A DNA stretch of 64,000 nucleotides from Loktanella sp. (GCA_017390475.1 JAFPBO010000026.1:1-64000), one strand, 5' to 3'; positions 43,859 to 53,459 are shown, counted from the first letter of the stretch. Notes: generated by a model from the letters alone, not told the origin. A program made the numbers and translations.

Positions 43859-44646
43859 GCGATCACAGCCAACTCCCCCCCCGTTTTCGCGCGCCATCGG
43901 CCCTGACTTGGGTTGTCGCTGTCGGTTTCGCGGCGTTTTTCATTCAGGGGATGATCGCCTCTGACATCTCGATTGACCGGCTGGTGCGCGGCGCGAATAA
44001 CCTTGTGCGTTTCGTTGGTCAGGCCGTGCCGCCCGATTTCACCCGCATGCCCAATATCGCTGATGCGATGTTGGAAACGATGAATATCGCTATCGTTGGC
44101 GTCACCTTTGGTTGCCTGTTTTCGATCCCTCTGGCCATTCTCGCTGCGCGCAACACCGCGCCGAATATGGTGGTCCGCACCATCGCCCGGTTTGTCATCT
44201 CGGTTGCGCGGACGATCCCTGATCTGATCTGGGCGCTGATTTTCGTGGTGACGGTTGGGTTGGGGCCGCTTGCGGGCATTCTGGCGATCATCATGGATAC
44301 GATCGGTTTCGCCGCGCGGTTCTATTCCGAACGGTTCGAGGAGGTGCAGAAAGGCCCGTCAGAGGCGCTGACCGCCACGGGTGCGGGCCGGTTGTCAGTG
44401 ATCTTTGGCGCGATCCTGCCGGAAAGTTTCGCCTCGATGACGGCGACGTCGCTGTTCAGCGTGGAAAAGGCAATCCGGTCGGCGGTGACGCTGGGGTTGG
44501 TCGGTGCTGGTGGGATCGGGGTGGAATTGTCCACGGCGATGCGGTTGTTCCGCTATGATCAGGCGGCGGCGATCATTCTGGTGATCCTGGTCGTGGTGAT
44601 CGGGTTCGAGCAATTGTCGAGCATGATCCGGAAGCGGATTATTTGA
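43855..44646 (+). CDS. phnE: PhnE-type ABC transporter permease
   Basis: 263-residue inner-membrane permease with about six hydrophobic segments. The PhnE-like parts are TMNIAIVGVTFGCLFSIPLAILAARN, the coupling loop with SERFEEVQKGPSEALTATGAGRLSVIFGAILPE, and VTLGLVGAGGIGVEL. Completes a minimal three-component importer without the phn lyase genes. A run of three GTAGGG hairpins follows. Confidence 0.9.
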   Translation: MSDHSQLPPRFRAPSALTWVVAVGFAAFFIQGMIASDISIDRLVRGANNLVRFVGQAVPPDFTRMPNIADAMLETMNIAIVGVTFGCLFSIPLAILAARNTAPNMVVRTIARFVISVARTIPDLIWALIFVVTVGLGPLAGILAIIMDTIGFAARFYSERFEEVQKGPSEALTATGAGRLSVIFGAILPESFASMTATSLFSVEKAIRSAVTLGLVGAGGIGVELSTAMRLFRYDQAAAIILVILVVVIGFEQLSSMIRKRII

Positions 44647-44652
44647 CAGGGT

Positions 44653-44746
44653 GGCGGGGTGAACCCCGCCCTACGGCATATTGGTAGGGCGGGGTTTTAC
44701 CCCGCCGCACCATACGCCACGTTTGTAGGGCGCGGTTCACCGCGCC
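44653..44746. repeat. Three tandem GTAGGGC hairpins between phnE and gyrB
   Basis: Three successive palindromes: GGCGGGGT-GA-ACCCCGCC (44653-44670), GGCGGGGT-TTT-ACCCCGCC (44688-44706) and GGCGCGGT-TC-ACCGCGCC (44729-44746). The second and third are preceded by GTAGG. They separate convergent phnE and gyrB and are related to the hairpin at 10305-10330. Confidence 0.7.
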
Positions 44747-44749
44747 ACA

Positions 44750-47164
44750 TCAAAAGTCCAGATTTTCCACGTTCAGCGCGTTGGTCTGAATAAACTCGCG
44801 CCGTGGTTCCACGACATCGCCCATCAGCTTGGTGAACAGATCGTCGGCTTCCGCCACATCCTCGACCTTGACCTGCAACAAAGTCCGCGCATCCGGGTCC
44901 AGCGTGGTTTCCCACAGCTGATCAGGGTTCATCTCGCCCAGCCCCTTGTAGCGTTGCAGCGACAGGCCCTTTTCGCCCTCTTCCAGAATGGCGCGGAGCA
45001 GGTCCAGCGGGCCGTGGATCAGCTGGCTGCGGTCCTTGCGCACCAAGGTGGCCGGCAGGTTATAGACGTCCTGCAGGCTTTGCGTGAAGGTGCCCGTCCG
45101 CCGCGCCTCGCCCGAGCGCAGCATGGTGCCATCCAGCGTGCGCACCTCTTCCACACCGCGCAGGATACGGGCCAGACGCATGCCTTTGTCCTGCGTGATC
45201 CGGCCTTGCCAGCCGCGTTCCCATTCCAGCGCGATCAGGTCGAGCCGGGCTGCCACGCGGTCTGCGGTGCCTTGCAGGTCGCTTTCCACGACGCCCGGCA
45301 CGAAGGCCCCGGCAATCGCGGCCTGTTCCAGAATGTGGCGCGGGTAGTGGGTGGGGAAGGCTTCCAATACGCGTTTCAGCTGGCGCGCCTCTTCCACGAT
45401 GCGGCGCAGGTCGGCACCGGCGATTTCTTCACCATTGCCTTGGCGCAGCATCGTTGAATCGATGCCCTGTTCGATCAGATATTCATCCATTGCCGCCTGA
45501 TCCTTGAGGTAAACCTCGGACCGGCCCCGCGATACTTTGTAAAGCGGCGGCTGCGCGATATACAAATGCCCGCCTTCGATCAGTTCCGGCATCTGGCGGA
45601 AGAAGAAGGTCAGCAGCAAGGTGCGGATATGCGCGCCATCGACGTCCGCATCGGTCATGATGATGACCTTGTGATAGCGCAGCTTGTCGATGTTGAATTC
45701 GCCCCGGCCAATGCCGGTGCCAAGCGCCATGACCAGCGTGCCAATCTCCTGAGAACCCAGCATCCGGTCAAAGCGAGCACGTTCGACGTTCAGGATCTTG
45801 CCCTTCAACGGCAGGATCGCCTGCGTGCCACGGTCACGGCCTGTCTGGGCAGAGCCCCCGGCGCTGTCACCCTCGACAAGGAAGACTTCGGTTTTGGACG
45901 GGTCTTTTTCCGAACAATCTTTCAGCTTGGAGGCGTTGAAATTCACATCCATCGCCGATTTGCGGCGGATTTCGCGGGCTTTGCGCGCCGCTTCACGGGC
46001 GGCGGCAGCCTCGACGATTTTGGAAATGATCGATTTGGCGATGGCGGGGTTCTCCTCGAACCATTCATTCAGTTTTTCGCCCATCAGGTTTTCGACGGCG
46101 GGCCGCACCTCGGAACTGACCAGTTTATCCTTGGTCTGGCTGGAAAATTTCGGATCAGGCACTTTTACCGACAAAACGCAGGTCAAACCTTCGCGCGCAT
46201 CGTCGCCGGTGATTGCGATCTTTTCCTTTTTGGTGATACCAGTTTCCGTCGCATATTTGGTGATCGCACGGGTCAGCGCGCCACGAAAACCGGCCATATG
46301 GGTGCCGCCGTCGCGCTGCGGGATATTGTTGGTAAAGGGCAGCACCATTTCGTTATAGCTGTCGTTCCACCACATCGCGACCTCGACCCCGATATCGTCG
46401 CGTTCACCCACGACATAGATCGGGGTTTCCATCAGCGGGGTTTTCGACCGGTCCAGATATTTGACGAATTCGCGCACACCGCCTTCGTAGAAGAGTTCCG
46501 TGCGGAGCGGTTCGGCAGGGCGCAGATCCTCTAGAATGATCCGCACGCCGGAATTGAGGAACGCCAGTTCGCGCAGACGTTTTTCCAGAATGTGGAAATC
46601 AAACTCGCGGTTGCTGAAAGTGGTCAGCGCGGCGAGGAAGGTGATCTCTGTCCCTTTGCGCCCATCGGCATCGCCCACGACACGCAGGGATTCAACGGTA
46701 AAGCCACCTTCAAAGCGGGCGTAATGTTCCTTGCCTTCACGCCAGATGCGCAGTTCGAGAAAATCCGACAGGGCGTTGACGACAGAGACGCCGACGCCGT
46801 GCAAACCGCCCGATACCTTGTAGGAATTGCTGTCGAATTTACCGCCAGCATGTAGTTGGGTCATGATGACCTCTGCCGCAGAAACGCCTTCGCCTTCGTG
46901 GATGCCGACAGGGATGCCGCGCCCGTTATCGCCGACGGTGACAGAGCTGTCAGCGTTGATGCGCACATAAACATGGTCGGCATGACCGGCCAAAGCCTCA
47001 TCAATGCCGTTGTCCACGACTTCGTAGACCATATGGTGCAGGCCGGACCCGTCGTCAGTGTCGCCGATATACATGCCGGGACGCTTGCGGACAGCCTCTA
47101 ACCCCTTGAGAACCTTGATAGAATCGGCACCATATTCTTCTTGTTTTTTGTCGTCATCGGCCAT
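44750..47164 (-). CDS. gyrB: GyrB, DNA gyrase subunit B
   Basis: ATPase subunit of DNA gyrase. 804 residues with the GHKL ATPase motifs (EVVDNGIDEALAGHA, VGDNGRGIPVGIHEGEG, SGGLHGVGVSVVNALS), the transducer domain, and the TOPRIM domain with VEGDSAGGSAQTGRDRGTQ (about 420) and KVIIMTDADVDGAHIRTLLLTFF. The C-terminal GyrB motif RYKGLGEMNPDQLWETT is present. The start ATG at 47164 is followed by the typical alphaproteobacterial acidic tail. It has its own promoter (47193-47221), separate from recF. Confidence 0.98.
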   Translation of the reverse strand: MADDDKKQEEYGADSIKVLKGLEAVRKRPGMYIGDTDDGSGLHHMVYEVVDNGIDEALAGHADHVYVRINADSSVTVGDNGRGIPVGIHEGEGVSAAEVIMTQLHAGGKFDSNSYKVSGGLHGVGVSVVNALSDFLELRIWREGKEHYARFEGGFTVESLRVVGDADGRKGTEITFLAALTTFSNREFDFHILEKRLRELAFLNSGVRIILEDLRPAEPLRTELFYEGGVREFVKYLDRSKTPLMETPIYVVGERDDIGVEVAMWWNDSYNEMVLPFTNNIPQRDGGTHMAGFRGALTRAITKYATETGITKKEKIAITGDDAREGLTCVLSVKVPDPKFSSQTKDKLVSSEVRPAVENLMGEKLNEWFEENPAIAKSIISKIVEAAAAREAARKAREIRRKSAMDVNFNASKLKDCSEKDPSKTEVFLVEGDSAGGSAQTGRDRGTQAILPLKGKILNVERARFDRMLGSQEIGTLVMALGTGIGRGEFNIDKLRYHKVIIMTDADVDGAHIRTLLLTFFFRQMPELIEGGHLYIAQPPLYKVSRGRSEVYLKDQAAMDEYLIEQGIDSTMLRQGNGEEIAGADLRRIVEEARQLKRVLEAFPTHYPRHILEQAAIAGAFVPGVVESDLQGTADRVAARLDLIALEWERGWQGRITQDKGMRLARILRGVEEVRTLDGTMLRSGEARRTGTFTQSLQDVYNLPATLVRKDRSQLIHGPLDLLRAILEEGEKGLSLQRYKGLGEMNPDQLWETTLDPDARTLLQVKVEDVAEADDLFTKLMGDVVEPRREFIQTNALNVENLDF

Positions 47165-47192
47165 TGGGTCAGTCCTGTTCCTTGATCCGCAA

Positions 47193-47221
47193 AATATATG
47201 CGTTCCGGGCAGGGATGTCAC
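47193..47221 (-). promoter_or_regulatory. Sigma-70 promoter of gyrB
   Basis: On the minus strand GTGACA (47221-47216), 17-base spacer, TATATT (47198-47193); five of six matches in each box. It gives a leader of about 25 nt before the gyrB start. Confidence 0.7.
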
Positions 47222-47257
47222 GCAAATGACACTATATTTTGTGGGTTTTCAGGCCTG

Positions 47258-47878
47258 TCAGGTGACGGCGATCACACAGCCTACCGCGACCAGCAGCCAG
47301 CCCGCGACAATGTTGATCCGGCGCAGGGTTTCGGGCGATTTCAGCACGCCACGCATCCGGCCGATGAACCCCGCGAGCACCAGATTACCAATCAACGGAA
47401 CAGCCACGCTGAGCGTACAGATCAGCACCACATCCAGCCAAGTCACCTGTGTCAGATCGAAGAACCCCGGCAGAACGCCGATGTAGAACAGCACCGCCTT
47501 GGGATTGCCAAGGATCACGGCGACGCCCGCGACAAACCCGGCCCAGTGCCCCGGTCGTGTCAGGCGACTGTCCGCGCGCAAGCTGTGCCCGCCGCTGCGG
47601 ATCAACCCGATGCCCATGACGATAAAGACCGCGACCGCAATCCATTTCATCACCAGCATGATGCCCGCAAAGGCCGACACCAACCATGCGACGCCAAGGA
47701 TGGCGGCCAGTGGCCACAGGATATCACCCAAAGCCACGCCCACTGCGAGGGGCCATGCGGCGGCAAACCCGCCCGACAGCGACCGCGCCAGAAGCGCGAC
47801 CCAAACCGGGCCGGGGGTGATGAACAGGATGAATAGCGCGCCGGTATACAACAACAGGCCCGAAGCAGTGACGGTCAT
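47258..47878 (-). CDS. LysE family exporter
   Basis: 206-residue inner-membrane protein with five to six helices of the LysE/RhtB family of amino acid or metabolite exporters. The N-terminus shows the family feature LFILFITPGPVWVALLARSL and GVALGDILWPL; the ending contains LAGFIGRMR. Its start overlaps the recF stop (ATGA type), so it is co-translated with recF, an arrangement repeated in this family without known reason. Substrate unknown. Confidence 0.9.
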   Translation of the reverse strand: MTVTASGLLLYTGALFILFITPGPVWVALLARSLSGGFAAAWPLAVGVALGDILWPLAAILGVAWLVSAFAGIMLVMKWIAVAVFIVMGIGLIRSGGHSLRADSRLTRPGHWAGFVAGVAVILGNPKAVLFYIGVLPGFFDLTQVTWLDVVLICTLSVAVPLIGNLVLAGFIGRMRGVLKSPETLRRINIVAGWLLVAVGCVIAVT

Positions 47879-48975
47879 ATTATGTCTTTGCGTTCGACGT
47901 TGGACAGGCCGTGCGATTCAGTGACTTCTGCGTATTGCGCACGGCTGCCCAGTTCGGTGAATAATTCCGGCCCGGTGCCGGTCATGAAGGCCTGCGCCCC
48001 CAAGGCGCAGATTTCATCATAAAGCGCCGCACGGCGGGTGGCGTCAAGATGTGCTGCGACCTCGTCCAGCAACAATATCGGCGGTGCGCCGAAATCCTGT
48101 GCAAGTGCGCGGGCATTGGCCAGAATAAGGCTGATCAGCAGCGCCTTTTGTTCACCGGTGGAACAATCGCGGGCGTTGATGTCCTTATCGGCAAAGACAG
48201 CCTCCAGATCGGCGCGATGCGGGCCAAGCAGCGTGCGCCCCGCCGCCATGTCGCGGTGGCGATGATCGGCCAGCGCGGATTGCAAATCATCTGGCAAGGA
48301 GTCGGCATAGGTCAGCGTCAGCGTGGCGGTGGGAAAGGCGGTCACCGCCGCGGCCTGCGCTGCGGCCAGTTCATCAATCGCGCGGTTGCGGTTGGCCGTG
48401 ATGATTGTCGCGGCCTCGGCCATTTGCGCCTCAATCGCCCCATACCAATGCGGATCACGGACCATGTCCTTCAGCAACCGGTTGCGTTCGCGCATCGCCT
48501 TTTCATAGGTCAGTGTGGCATCGGCATGGGTCGGCTCGAAACTGAGCGTCGCGCGGTCGAGAAAGCGGCGGCGACCCTCGGCCCCTTCGATCCAGAGCCG
48601 GTCCATGGAGGGGACCAGCCACAGCACCCGCGCGATGCGGCCAAGGGCGGTTTGCGGTGCAGCCTTGCCGTCGATCCGCAACTGGCGCGGACTGCCCGCC
48701 TCTGCCCAGGTTTCCAGCTCATGCACCTGATGCATGGATTGCAGGATGGCGGTGATTTTCCAGCCCAAAGCCTCTGGCCTGCGTGGCAGATCCTCGGCCC
48801 CGGCGCGGCGCAGCCCCCGACCGGGCGACAAGAGCGAGATCGCCTCAATGATATTGGTCTTACCCGCGCCATTCGGCCCGAAAATCGCCATTGGACGGCT
48901 GTCCAATTCGAGCACCGCGCGCTTGTGCGAGCGGAAATGCGACAGCGTTAATTGCGAGAGGGCGAGTTTTGTCAC
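47875..48975 (-). CDS. recF: RecF, recombination mediator
   Basis: SMC-like ATPase that helps load RecA at gaps. 366 residues from the GTG at 48975: Walker A IFGPNGAGKTNIIEAISLL, the RecF block LLGPHRADLEAVFADKDI, signature STGEQKALLISLILAN, and Walker B ILLLDEVAAHLDATRRAAL. The start is uncertain: GTG at 48975 gives the family N-terminus (LALSQLTLSHFRSHKR), while a TTG three codons upstream is also possible; further upstream the frame runs into palindromic repeats. Downstream of dnaN. Confidence 0.93.
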   Translation of the reverse strand: MTKLALSQLTLSHFRSHKRAVLELDSRPMAIFGPNGAGKTNIIEAISLLSPGRGLRRAGAEDLPRRPEALGWKITAILQSMHQVHELETWAEAGSPRQLRIDGKAAPQTALGRIARVLWLVPSMDRLWIEGAEGRRRFLDRATLSFEPTHADATLTYEKAMRERNRLLKDMVRDPHWYGAIEAQMAEAATIITANRNRAIDELAAAQAAAVTAFPTATLTLTYADSLPDDLQSALADHRHRDMAAGRTLLGPHRADLEAVFADKDINARDCSTGEQKALLISLILANARALAQDFGAPPILLLDEVAAHLDATRRAALYDEICALGAQAFMTGTGPELFTELGSRAQYAEVTESHGLSNVERKDII

Positions 48976-48985
48976 AGATGTTGCC

Positions 48986-49040
48986 AAGGATTTTCGCGAA
49001 AATCCTTCCCCCGACAAAATTTTTCGCGAAAAATTTTGTC
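48986..49040. repeat. Two perfect palindromes with TTTTCGCGAAAA core between dnaN and recF
   Basis: A 22-bp palindrome at 48986-49007 (half AAGGATTTTCG) and a 28-bp palindrome at 49013-49040 (half GACAAAATTTTTCG), five bases apart. Both centre on TTTTCGCGAAAA. They fill the gap between dnaN and recF and would form strong hairpins in the mRNA. Probably members of a dispersed palindromic repeat family. Confidence 0.75.
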
Positions 49041-49045
49041 CCCGC

Positions 49046-50164
49046 TCACACGCGCATCGGCATGACGACATAGATCGCCGACATATCATTGCCTTCACGC
49101 ATCAGGGTCGGATCGCCGGAAGAATTGAACATGAACACAGCGTTTTCGCGGTCCACTTGGCTCGCGATTTCCAGCAAGTATTTCGCATTGAACCCGATCT
49201 CCAAGCGTTCATCGGAATAGGCGACGGCCAATTCTTCCTCTGCTGCGCCAGAATCAGGCGAATTGACCGACAGGATCAGCCGGTCTTCATCCAGCGACAA
49301 TTTCACTGCGCGCGACCGTTCAGAGGACACGGTCGCCACCCGGTCAACGGCGCGGGCAAATTCGCTGGCGTCGACTTCCAACCGCCGGGTGTTACCCTGC
49401 GGAATAACCCGTGTATAATCGGGAAACGTGCCATCAATGACCTTGGATGTCAGGGTGATGTCCGGCGTAGCAAAGCGGATCTTGGTCTCGGACACCGACA
49501 CCGCGATCTGCATATCATCATCATCCAGCAATTTGCGCAATTCGCCCACGGTTTTGCGTGGCACGATCACGCCTGCCATCGTTTCCGCACCGATTGGCAA
49601 CTCCGCATCGATCCGTGCCAGACGGTGCCCGTCAGTGGCGACGCAACGCAAAACCTGACCATTTTCACCATCAGCGACATGCATGTACACGCCGTTAAGG
49701 TAATACCGCGTTTCTTCGGTCGAAATGGCGAATTTGGATTTGTCGAACAACCGGCGCAACACAGGCGCCTTGATAGAGAAATTCGCAGCATATTCCGATG
49801 TTGCCATCACCGGAAAATCTTCTTTCGGTAAGGTGGCGAGCGAGAAATTAGAGCGCCCCGCCTCGATCGTCAGGCGGCCCGTCGCGCTTTCTTCGGTCAG
49901 CGATACCAGGGACCCATCGGGCAATTTGCGGACGATTTCGTTCAACGTCACCGCCGAGACAGTCGTCGCGCCGGCGCGTTCGACCTTGGCAGGGGCCTTG
50001 TCGACGATTTCGATGTCCAAGTCGGTGGCGCGGAAATGCACCTCATCGCCCTGCGCCTCAATCAGCACATTGGCGAGGATCGGGATCGTGTTGCGCCGTT
50101 CGACCACCGATTGGGCCTGCGCAACTGCCTTGAGCAATACCGCGCGTTCGATGCTGAATTTCAT
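49046..50164 (-). CDS. dnaN: DnaN, beta sliding clamp
   Basis: DNA polymerase III processivity clamp. 372 residues in three similar domains; it begins MKFSIERAVLLKAVAQAQSV, includes RNTIPILANVLIEA and ends with the conserved PMRV after SAIYVVMPM. The ATG at 50164 marks the family start; upstream in-frame codons lack similarity. It lies 113 bases downstream of dnaA. Confidence 0.97.
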   Translation of the reverse strand: MKFSIERAVLLKAVAQAQSVVERRNTIPILANVLIEAQGDEVHFRATDLDIEIVDKAPAKVERAGATTVSAVTLNEIVRKLPDGSLVSLTEESATGRLTIEAGRSNFSLATLPKEDFPVMATSEYAANFSIKAPVLRRLFDKSKFAISTEETRYYLNGVYMHVADGENGQVLRCVATDGHRLARIDAELPIGAETMAGVIVPRKTVGELRKLLDDDDMQIAVSVSETKIRFATPDITLTSKVIDGTFPDYTRVIPQGNTRRLEVDASEFARAVDRVATVSSERSRAVKLSLDEDRLILSVNSPDSGAAEEELAVAYSDERLEIGFNAKYLLEIASQVDRENAVFMFNSSGDPTLMREGNDMSAIYVVMPMRV

Positions 50165-50277
50165 GTCCCAATCTCCGCCTATCTTGTTGCCGGACAATGC
50201 CGGGACGCAAAACCTACTGCATTCCGCGCCCATCTCAAGTGTTTTGTTTCTGATGCAGATGCAAGCGTCAAGCGCGC

Positions 50278-51621
50278 CTATGCCTCCAGCGCACGGCGCA
50301 GCAGTTCCAGATCGTCGGCTATCTGGCTGTCCAGCACCTTCAGTTCTTCGATTTTGCGGACCCCGTGCATGACAGTCGTATGATCGCGCCCGCCAAACCG
50401 GCGGCCAATTTCAGGCAGGGACCGGTTGGTCATCTGCTTGGCGAGATACATCGCCATCTGCCGTGGGCGGGCGTAATTGCGCACGCGTTTCGGGCCGATC
50501 ATGTCGGACAGGCGGATGTTGTAATGTTCGGAAACCTTACGCTGGATTTCTTCCACAGTGACCTTGCGATCAGAGGCTTTCAGGATATCGGACAGGCAAT
50601 CCTGCGTCAGTTCCAGATTGATTTCGCGCCCGACGAGCGAGGCGAAGGCGAAAAGCCGTGTCAGCGCGCCTTCGAGCACGCGCACGTTGGTCGAAATGCG
50701 GTGGGCAAGAAATTCCAGTACGCCGGGGGCGATTTGCAGGCCCGGATACTGGGCCGAAAATGCCTCGACCTTGGATTGCAGGATACCAAGACGCAATTCA
50801 TAATCGGTCGGGTGCAGATCGACCACGAGACCGCATTGCAGGCGCGACCTGATCCGGTCTTCCAGATCCTTGATTTCGCCCGGCGCACGGTCCGCAGAGA
50901 TGATGATCTGCTTTTGCCCATCCACCAGCGCGTTGAAGGTATGAAAAAATTCTTCCTGGGTGCTGTCCTTGCCGGCGATAAATTGCACGTCATCGACCAT
51001 CAGCACATCGACAGAGCGGAACAATTGCTTGAAATCCATCATTTTGCGTTCGCGCAGGGCAGTAACGAAACGATACATGAATTGTTCGGCCGACAGATAG
51101 AGCACGTTCAGTTCGGGCGACCGGCGCTGCAGTTCATGGGCGATGGCATGCATCAGGTGGGTTTTGCCCAGACCGACGCCGCCATACAGAAACAACGGGT
51201 TAAACGTCACCGGCCCGCCATCGGCCACACGGCGCGCAGCGGCATGGGCCAGTTCATTGGGCTTGCCGACGACGAAGGTGTCAAAGGTGAACCGTGCATC
51301 TAGCGGCGCGCCGGTGATCTCGTCCAGTCCTGTTGGTTTGCTGGCAGGTTTTGGTGCAGCTTTCGGCGCGGCCTGCATCTGCGATGGCACCCTGAACTGC
51401 AGGCGTTGCACATTTTCGCCCTGCTGGTTCAGATGATAGATGATCTGGTCACCGAAATTCTGGGAGACGTAATTGCCGATAAAGTTGGTCGGCACATGAA
51501 AAACCGCGACACCTCCGGTCAGCTGGGAAAATTCCAGCGGCTCAATCCAGTTTGAAAAATTATTCGCCCCAAGTGCCCCTTTGAGTGTGTCCAGCACGTT
51601 TGCCCAAATGTCGTTCGTCAT
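50278..51621 (-). CDS. dnaA: DnaA, chromosomal replication initiator
   Basis: Replication initiator, 447 residues. Domain I (about 1-85, beginning MTNDIWANVLDTLKGALG), a short linker rich in Ala/Lys/Pro (about 90-105), the AAA+ domain with Walker A FLYGGVGLGKTHLMHA (about 145) and Walker B VDVLMVDDVQF, and the C-terminal DNA-binding domain with RDHTTVMHGVRKIEE. The ATG at 51621 begins domain I; an upstream extension of 20 codons lacks similarity. The upstream gap to rpsT holds no consensus DnaA box I could find. Confidence 0.98.
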   Translation of the reverse strand: MTNDIWANVLDTLKGALGANNFSNWIEPLEFSQLTGGVAVFHVPTNFIGNYVSQNFGDQIIYHLNQQGENVQRLQFRVPSQMQAAPKAAPKPASKPTGLDEITGAPLDARFTFDTFVVGKPNELAHAAARRVADGGPVTFNPLFLYGGVGLGKTHLMHAIAHELQRRSPELNVLYLSAEQFMYRFVTALRERKMMDFKQLFRSVDVLMVDDVQFIAGKDSTQEEFFHTFNALVDGQKQIIISADRAPGEIKDLEDRIRSRLQCGLVVDLHPTDYELRLGILQSKVEAFSAQYPGLQIAPGVLEFLAHRISTNVRVLEGALTRLFAFASLVGREINLELTQDCLSDILKASDRKVTVEEIQRKVSEHYNIRLSDMIGPKRVRNYARPRQMAMYLAKQMTNRSLPEIGRRFGGRDHTTVMHGVRKIEELKVLDSQIADDLELLRRALEA

Positions 51622-52145
51622 TCTTATCTTACCTTCAGCCCCCGCACGACCCCACAGCAGAGCCGCACCATCCTCATGCAATCACACAGCACATCCCGCA
51701 TAGGACATTCTGCATCAGAGTGTCCCTCTCTGATCAGACAGCCCATGAAGGCGCACCACCTAATCGCGGCCCGAGAAAATCCCTGGACCGCAAAGGCAGC
51801 CGAATAGAGGCATGACAGCACGCGATGCCAGGACGCAGAGCCCGGCATCAATGCAGACACAAAAAGACGGGCACCTCAGCCTAGGCTGTTAAATCCCCAA
51901 TCACATTTGCATGAAGCCCGGCCCATTTGATGACCTGAAAAAAGACACCAAACATGGCGAACTTTGTCACAAGTCGGACCGATCCCCCCATGCCCCCCCC
52001 GGAACGATGTGAATCGCATCGTCAAAGTAGCAAGGGGTTTGGGGCCGCTTCAACACAACATCGCGCTTGACTCTGGCTTTGTTGGAAAAGAATCCTCGCA
52101 GCGTATATTTTGCGCTCAAAACCCGGCACCGCTGCAACACCTGCA
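51622..52145. other. dnaA upstream region
   Basis: About 520 bases between dnaA and the rpsT terminator. It contains no supportable gene and no TTATNCACA box on either strand. A 12-bp palindrome CAGCCTAGGCTG lies at 51873-51884 and a loose symmetric element around ACGATG/CATCGT near 52004-52022. It must hold the dnaA promoter, which I could not assign with confidence. Confidence 0.5.
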
Positions 52146-52178
52146 CAAAAAAACGTGCCCTGGATCAGGACACGTCTT
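52146..52178 (-). terminator. Intrinsic terminator of rpsT
   Basis: On the minus strand ACGTGTCCTG pairs with CAGGGCACGT (one mismatch) and runs into TTTTTTT. About 30 bases after the rpsT stop. Confidence 0.85.
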
Positions 52179-52209
52179 TGTGGCTCTGGCCGTTTCGGGC
52201 CGGGCGGGT

Positions 52210-52473
52210 TTAGCCGATGGCTTTGACCCGCGCGGACAGGCGCGACATTTTCCGTGCGGCGGTGTTCTTGTGCACAACGCCTTTGGTGACGCCGCGCATC
52301 AATTCGGGCTGAGCAGCGCGCAGGGCGGCGGCGGCGACGGTCTGATCACCGGAAGCAATCGCCTCTTCGACTTTGCGCAGATAAGTGCGGATGCGCGAAC
52401 GGCGCATTTTGTTTACTTGAAAACGCGCGTCGTTCTGACGGGCCCGTTTTTTGGACTGTGGTGAGTTTGCCAT
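52210..52473 (-). CDS. rpsT: 30S ribosomal protein S20
   Basis: 87-residue basic ribosomal protein that binds the 5' domain of 16S rRNA. It begins [14 protein letters not shown] after the initiator, contains the K/R-rich helical pattern, and ends with [20 protein letters not shown], matching S20. The ATG at 52473 is chosen as family start. It sits between echA and dnaA, as in many Rhodobacteraceae. Confidence 0.97.
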   Translation of the reverse strand: MANSPQSKKRARQNDARFQVNKMRRSRIRTYLRKVEEAIASGDQTVAAAALRAAQPELMRGVTKGVVHKNTAARKMSRLSARVKAIG

Positions 52474-52621
52474 GGGTCTTTCCCTTCGTCGGGTCAAATT
52501 GATACTGTTAAGCGCAAAAAGCCCCGACCGGGTTCAGTACCGGTGATTCTGGCCAAAGCGGGCCTCTCGCGCATGTGTCGCTGGCATTAGAACAGTTCCG
52601 ACAGAAAGGAAACCCGCAATC

Positions 52622-53398
52622 TTACCGGTCGCGGAACTGCGCCTCGCGTTTTTCCAGAAAGGCGGCCATGCCTTCGGTCTGGTCTTCGGTGGCGAACAGC
52701 GACTGGAACAAGCGGCGTTCGTAGCGCAGGCCTTCGGCCAATGTCGTCTCATAGGCGCTGTCCACGGCATCCTTGGCCGCGATTGTGGCAATCAGGGATT
52801 TCTCGGTAATCTTGATTGCTGCATTGCGCGCCTCTGTTGCAAGATTTTTCAAAGGCACAACGCGGCTGACCAGCCCACTACGCTCTGCCTCTTCGGCATC
52901 CATGAAACGCCCGGTCAGATGCATATCCATCGATTTGGATTTCCCGACAAAGCGGGTCAGGCGCTGCGTGCCGCCCAATCCGGCGATAACGCCAAGGTTG
53001 ATTTCGGGCTGGCCAAACTTCGCATTATCCGCCGCAATGATGAAATCGCACATCATCGCCAATTCGCAGCCGCCGCCCAAAGCATAGCCTGCAACGGCGG
53101 CGATAATCGGCTTGCGGGTCCGGTTGAAACGGTCAGTTTCATTTTCAAAGAACCGCGTCGTATACATCTCGACAAAGCTTTTGTCGGCCATCTCGGCGAT
53201 ATCGGCACCCGCGGCAAAGGCTTTGTCCGACCCGGTGATGATAATGCAGCGCGTCTTTTCGCTGGCATCCGCCTCTTCCAGCGCGCTGCACAATTCGCGC
53301 AACAGCTTGCCGTTCAGCGCATTCATCGCATTCGGCCGGTTCAGCGTGATCGTCGCCACATAGTCGCGGACGTCCAGAATGATGCTTTCATATGCCAT
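52622..53398 (-). CDS. Enoyl-CoA hydratase (crotonase family)
   Basis: 258 residues, the typical length for the short-chain hydratase used in fatty acid beta-oxidation. Crotonase motifs include [17 protein letters not shown], where the oxyanion-hole AGADI is clear, and [32 protein letters not shown] with both catalytic glutamates (GGGCE and FGQPE). The start at 53398 is the ATG directly before YESIILDV. 61 bases downstream of mutM. Confidence 0.93.
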   Translation of the reverse strand: MAYESIILDVRDYVATITLNRPNAMNALNGKLLRELCSALEEADASEKTRCIIITGSDKAFAAGADIAEMADKSFVEMYTTRFFENETDRFNRTRKPIIAAVAGYALGGGCELAMMCDFIIAADNAKFGQPEINLGVIAGLGGTQRLTRFVGKSKSMDMHLTGRFMDAEEAERSGLVSRVVPLKNLATEARNAAIKITEKSLIATIAAKDAVDSAYETTLAEGLRYERRLFQSLFATEDQTEGMAAFLEKREAQFRDR

Positions 53399-53459
53399 AA
53401 AGCTGTCCCTTTGCTGATGGTCAGACCCTGTGCTTAACAAAGGGCGCAGACGGATCAAG

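Noticed and set aside
51622..52145. Origin of replication upstream of dnaA
   Set aside because: No TTATNCACA box on either strand and no pronounced AT-rich unwinding region.
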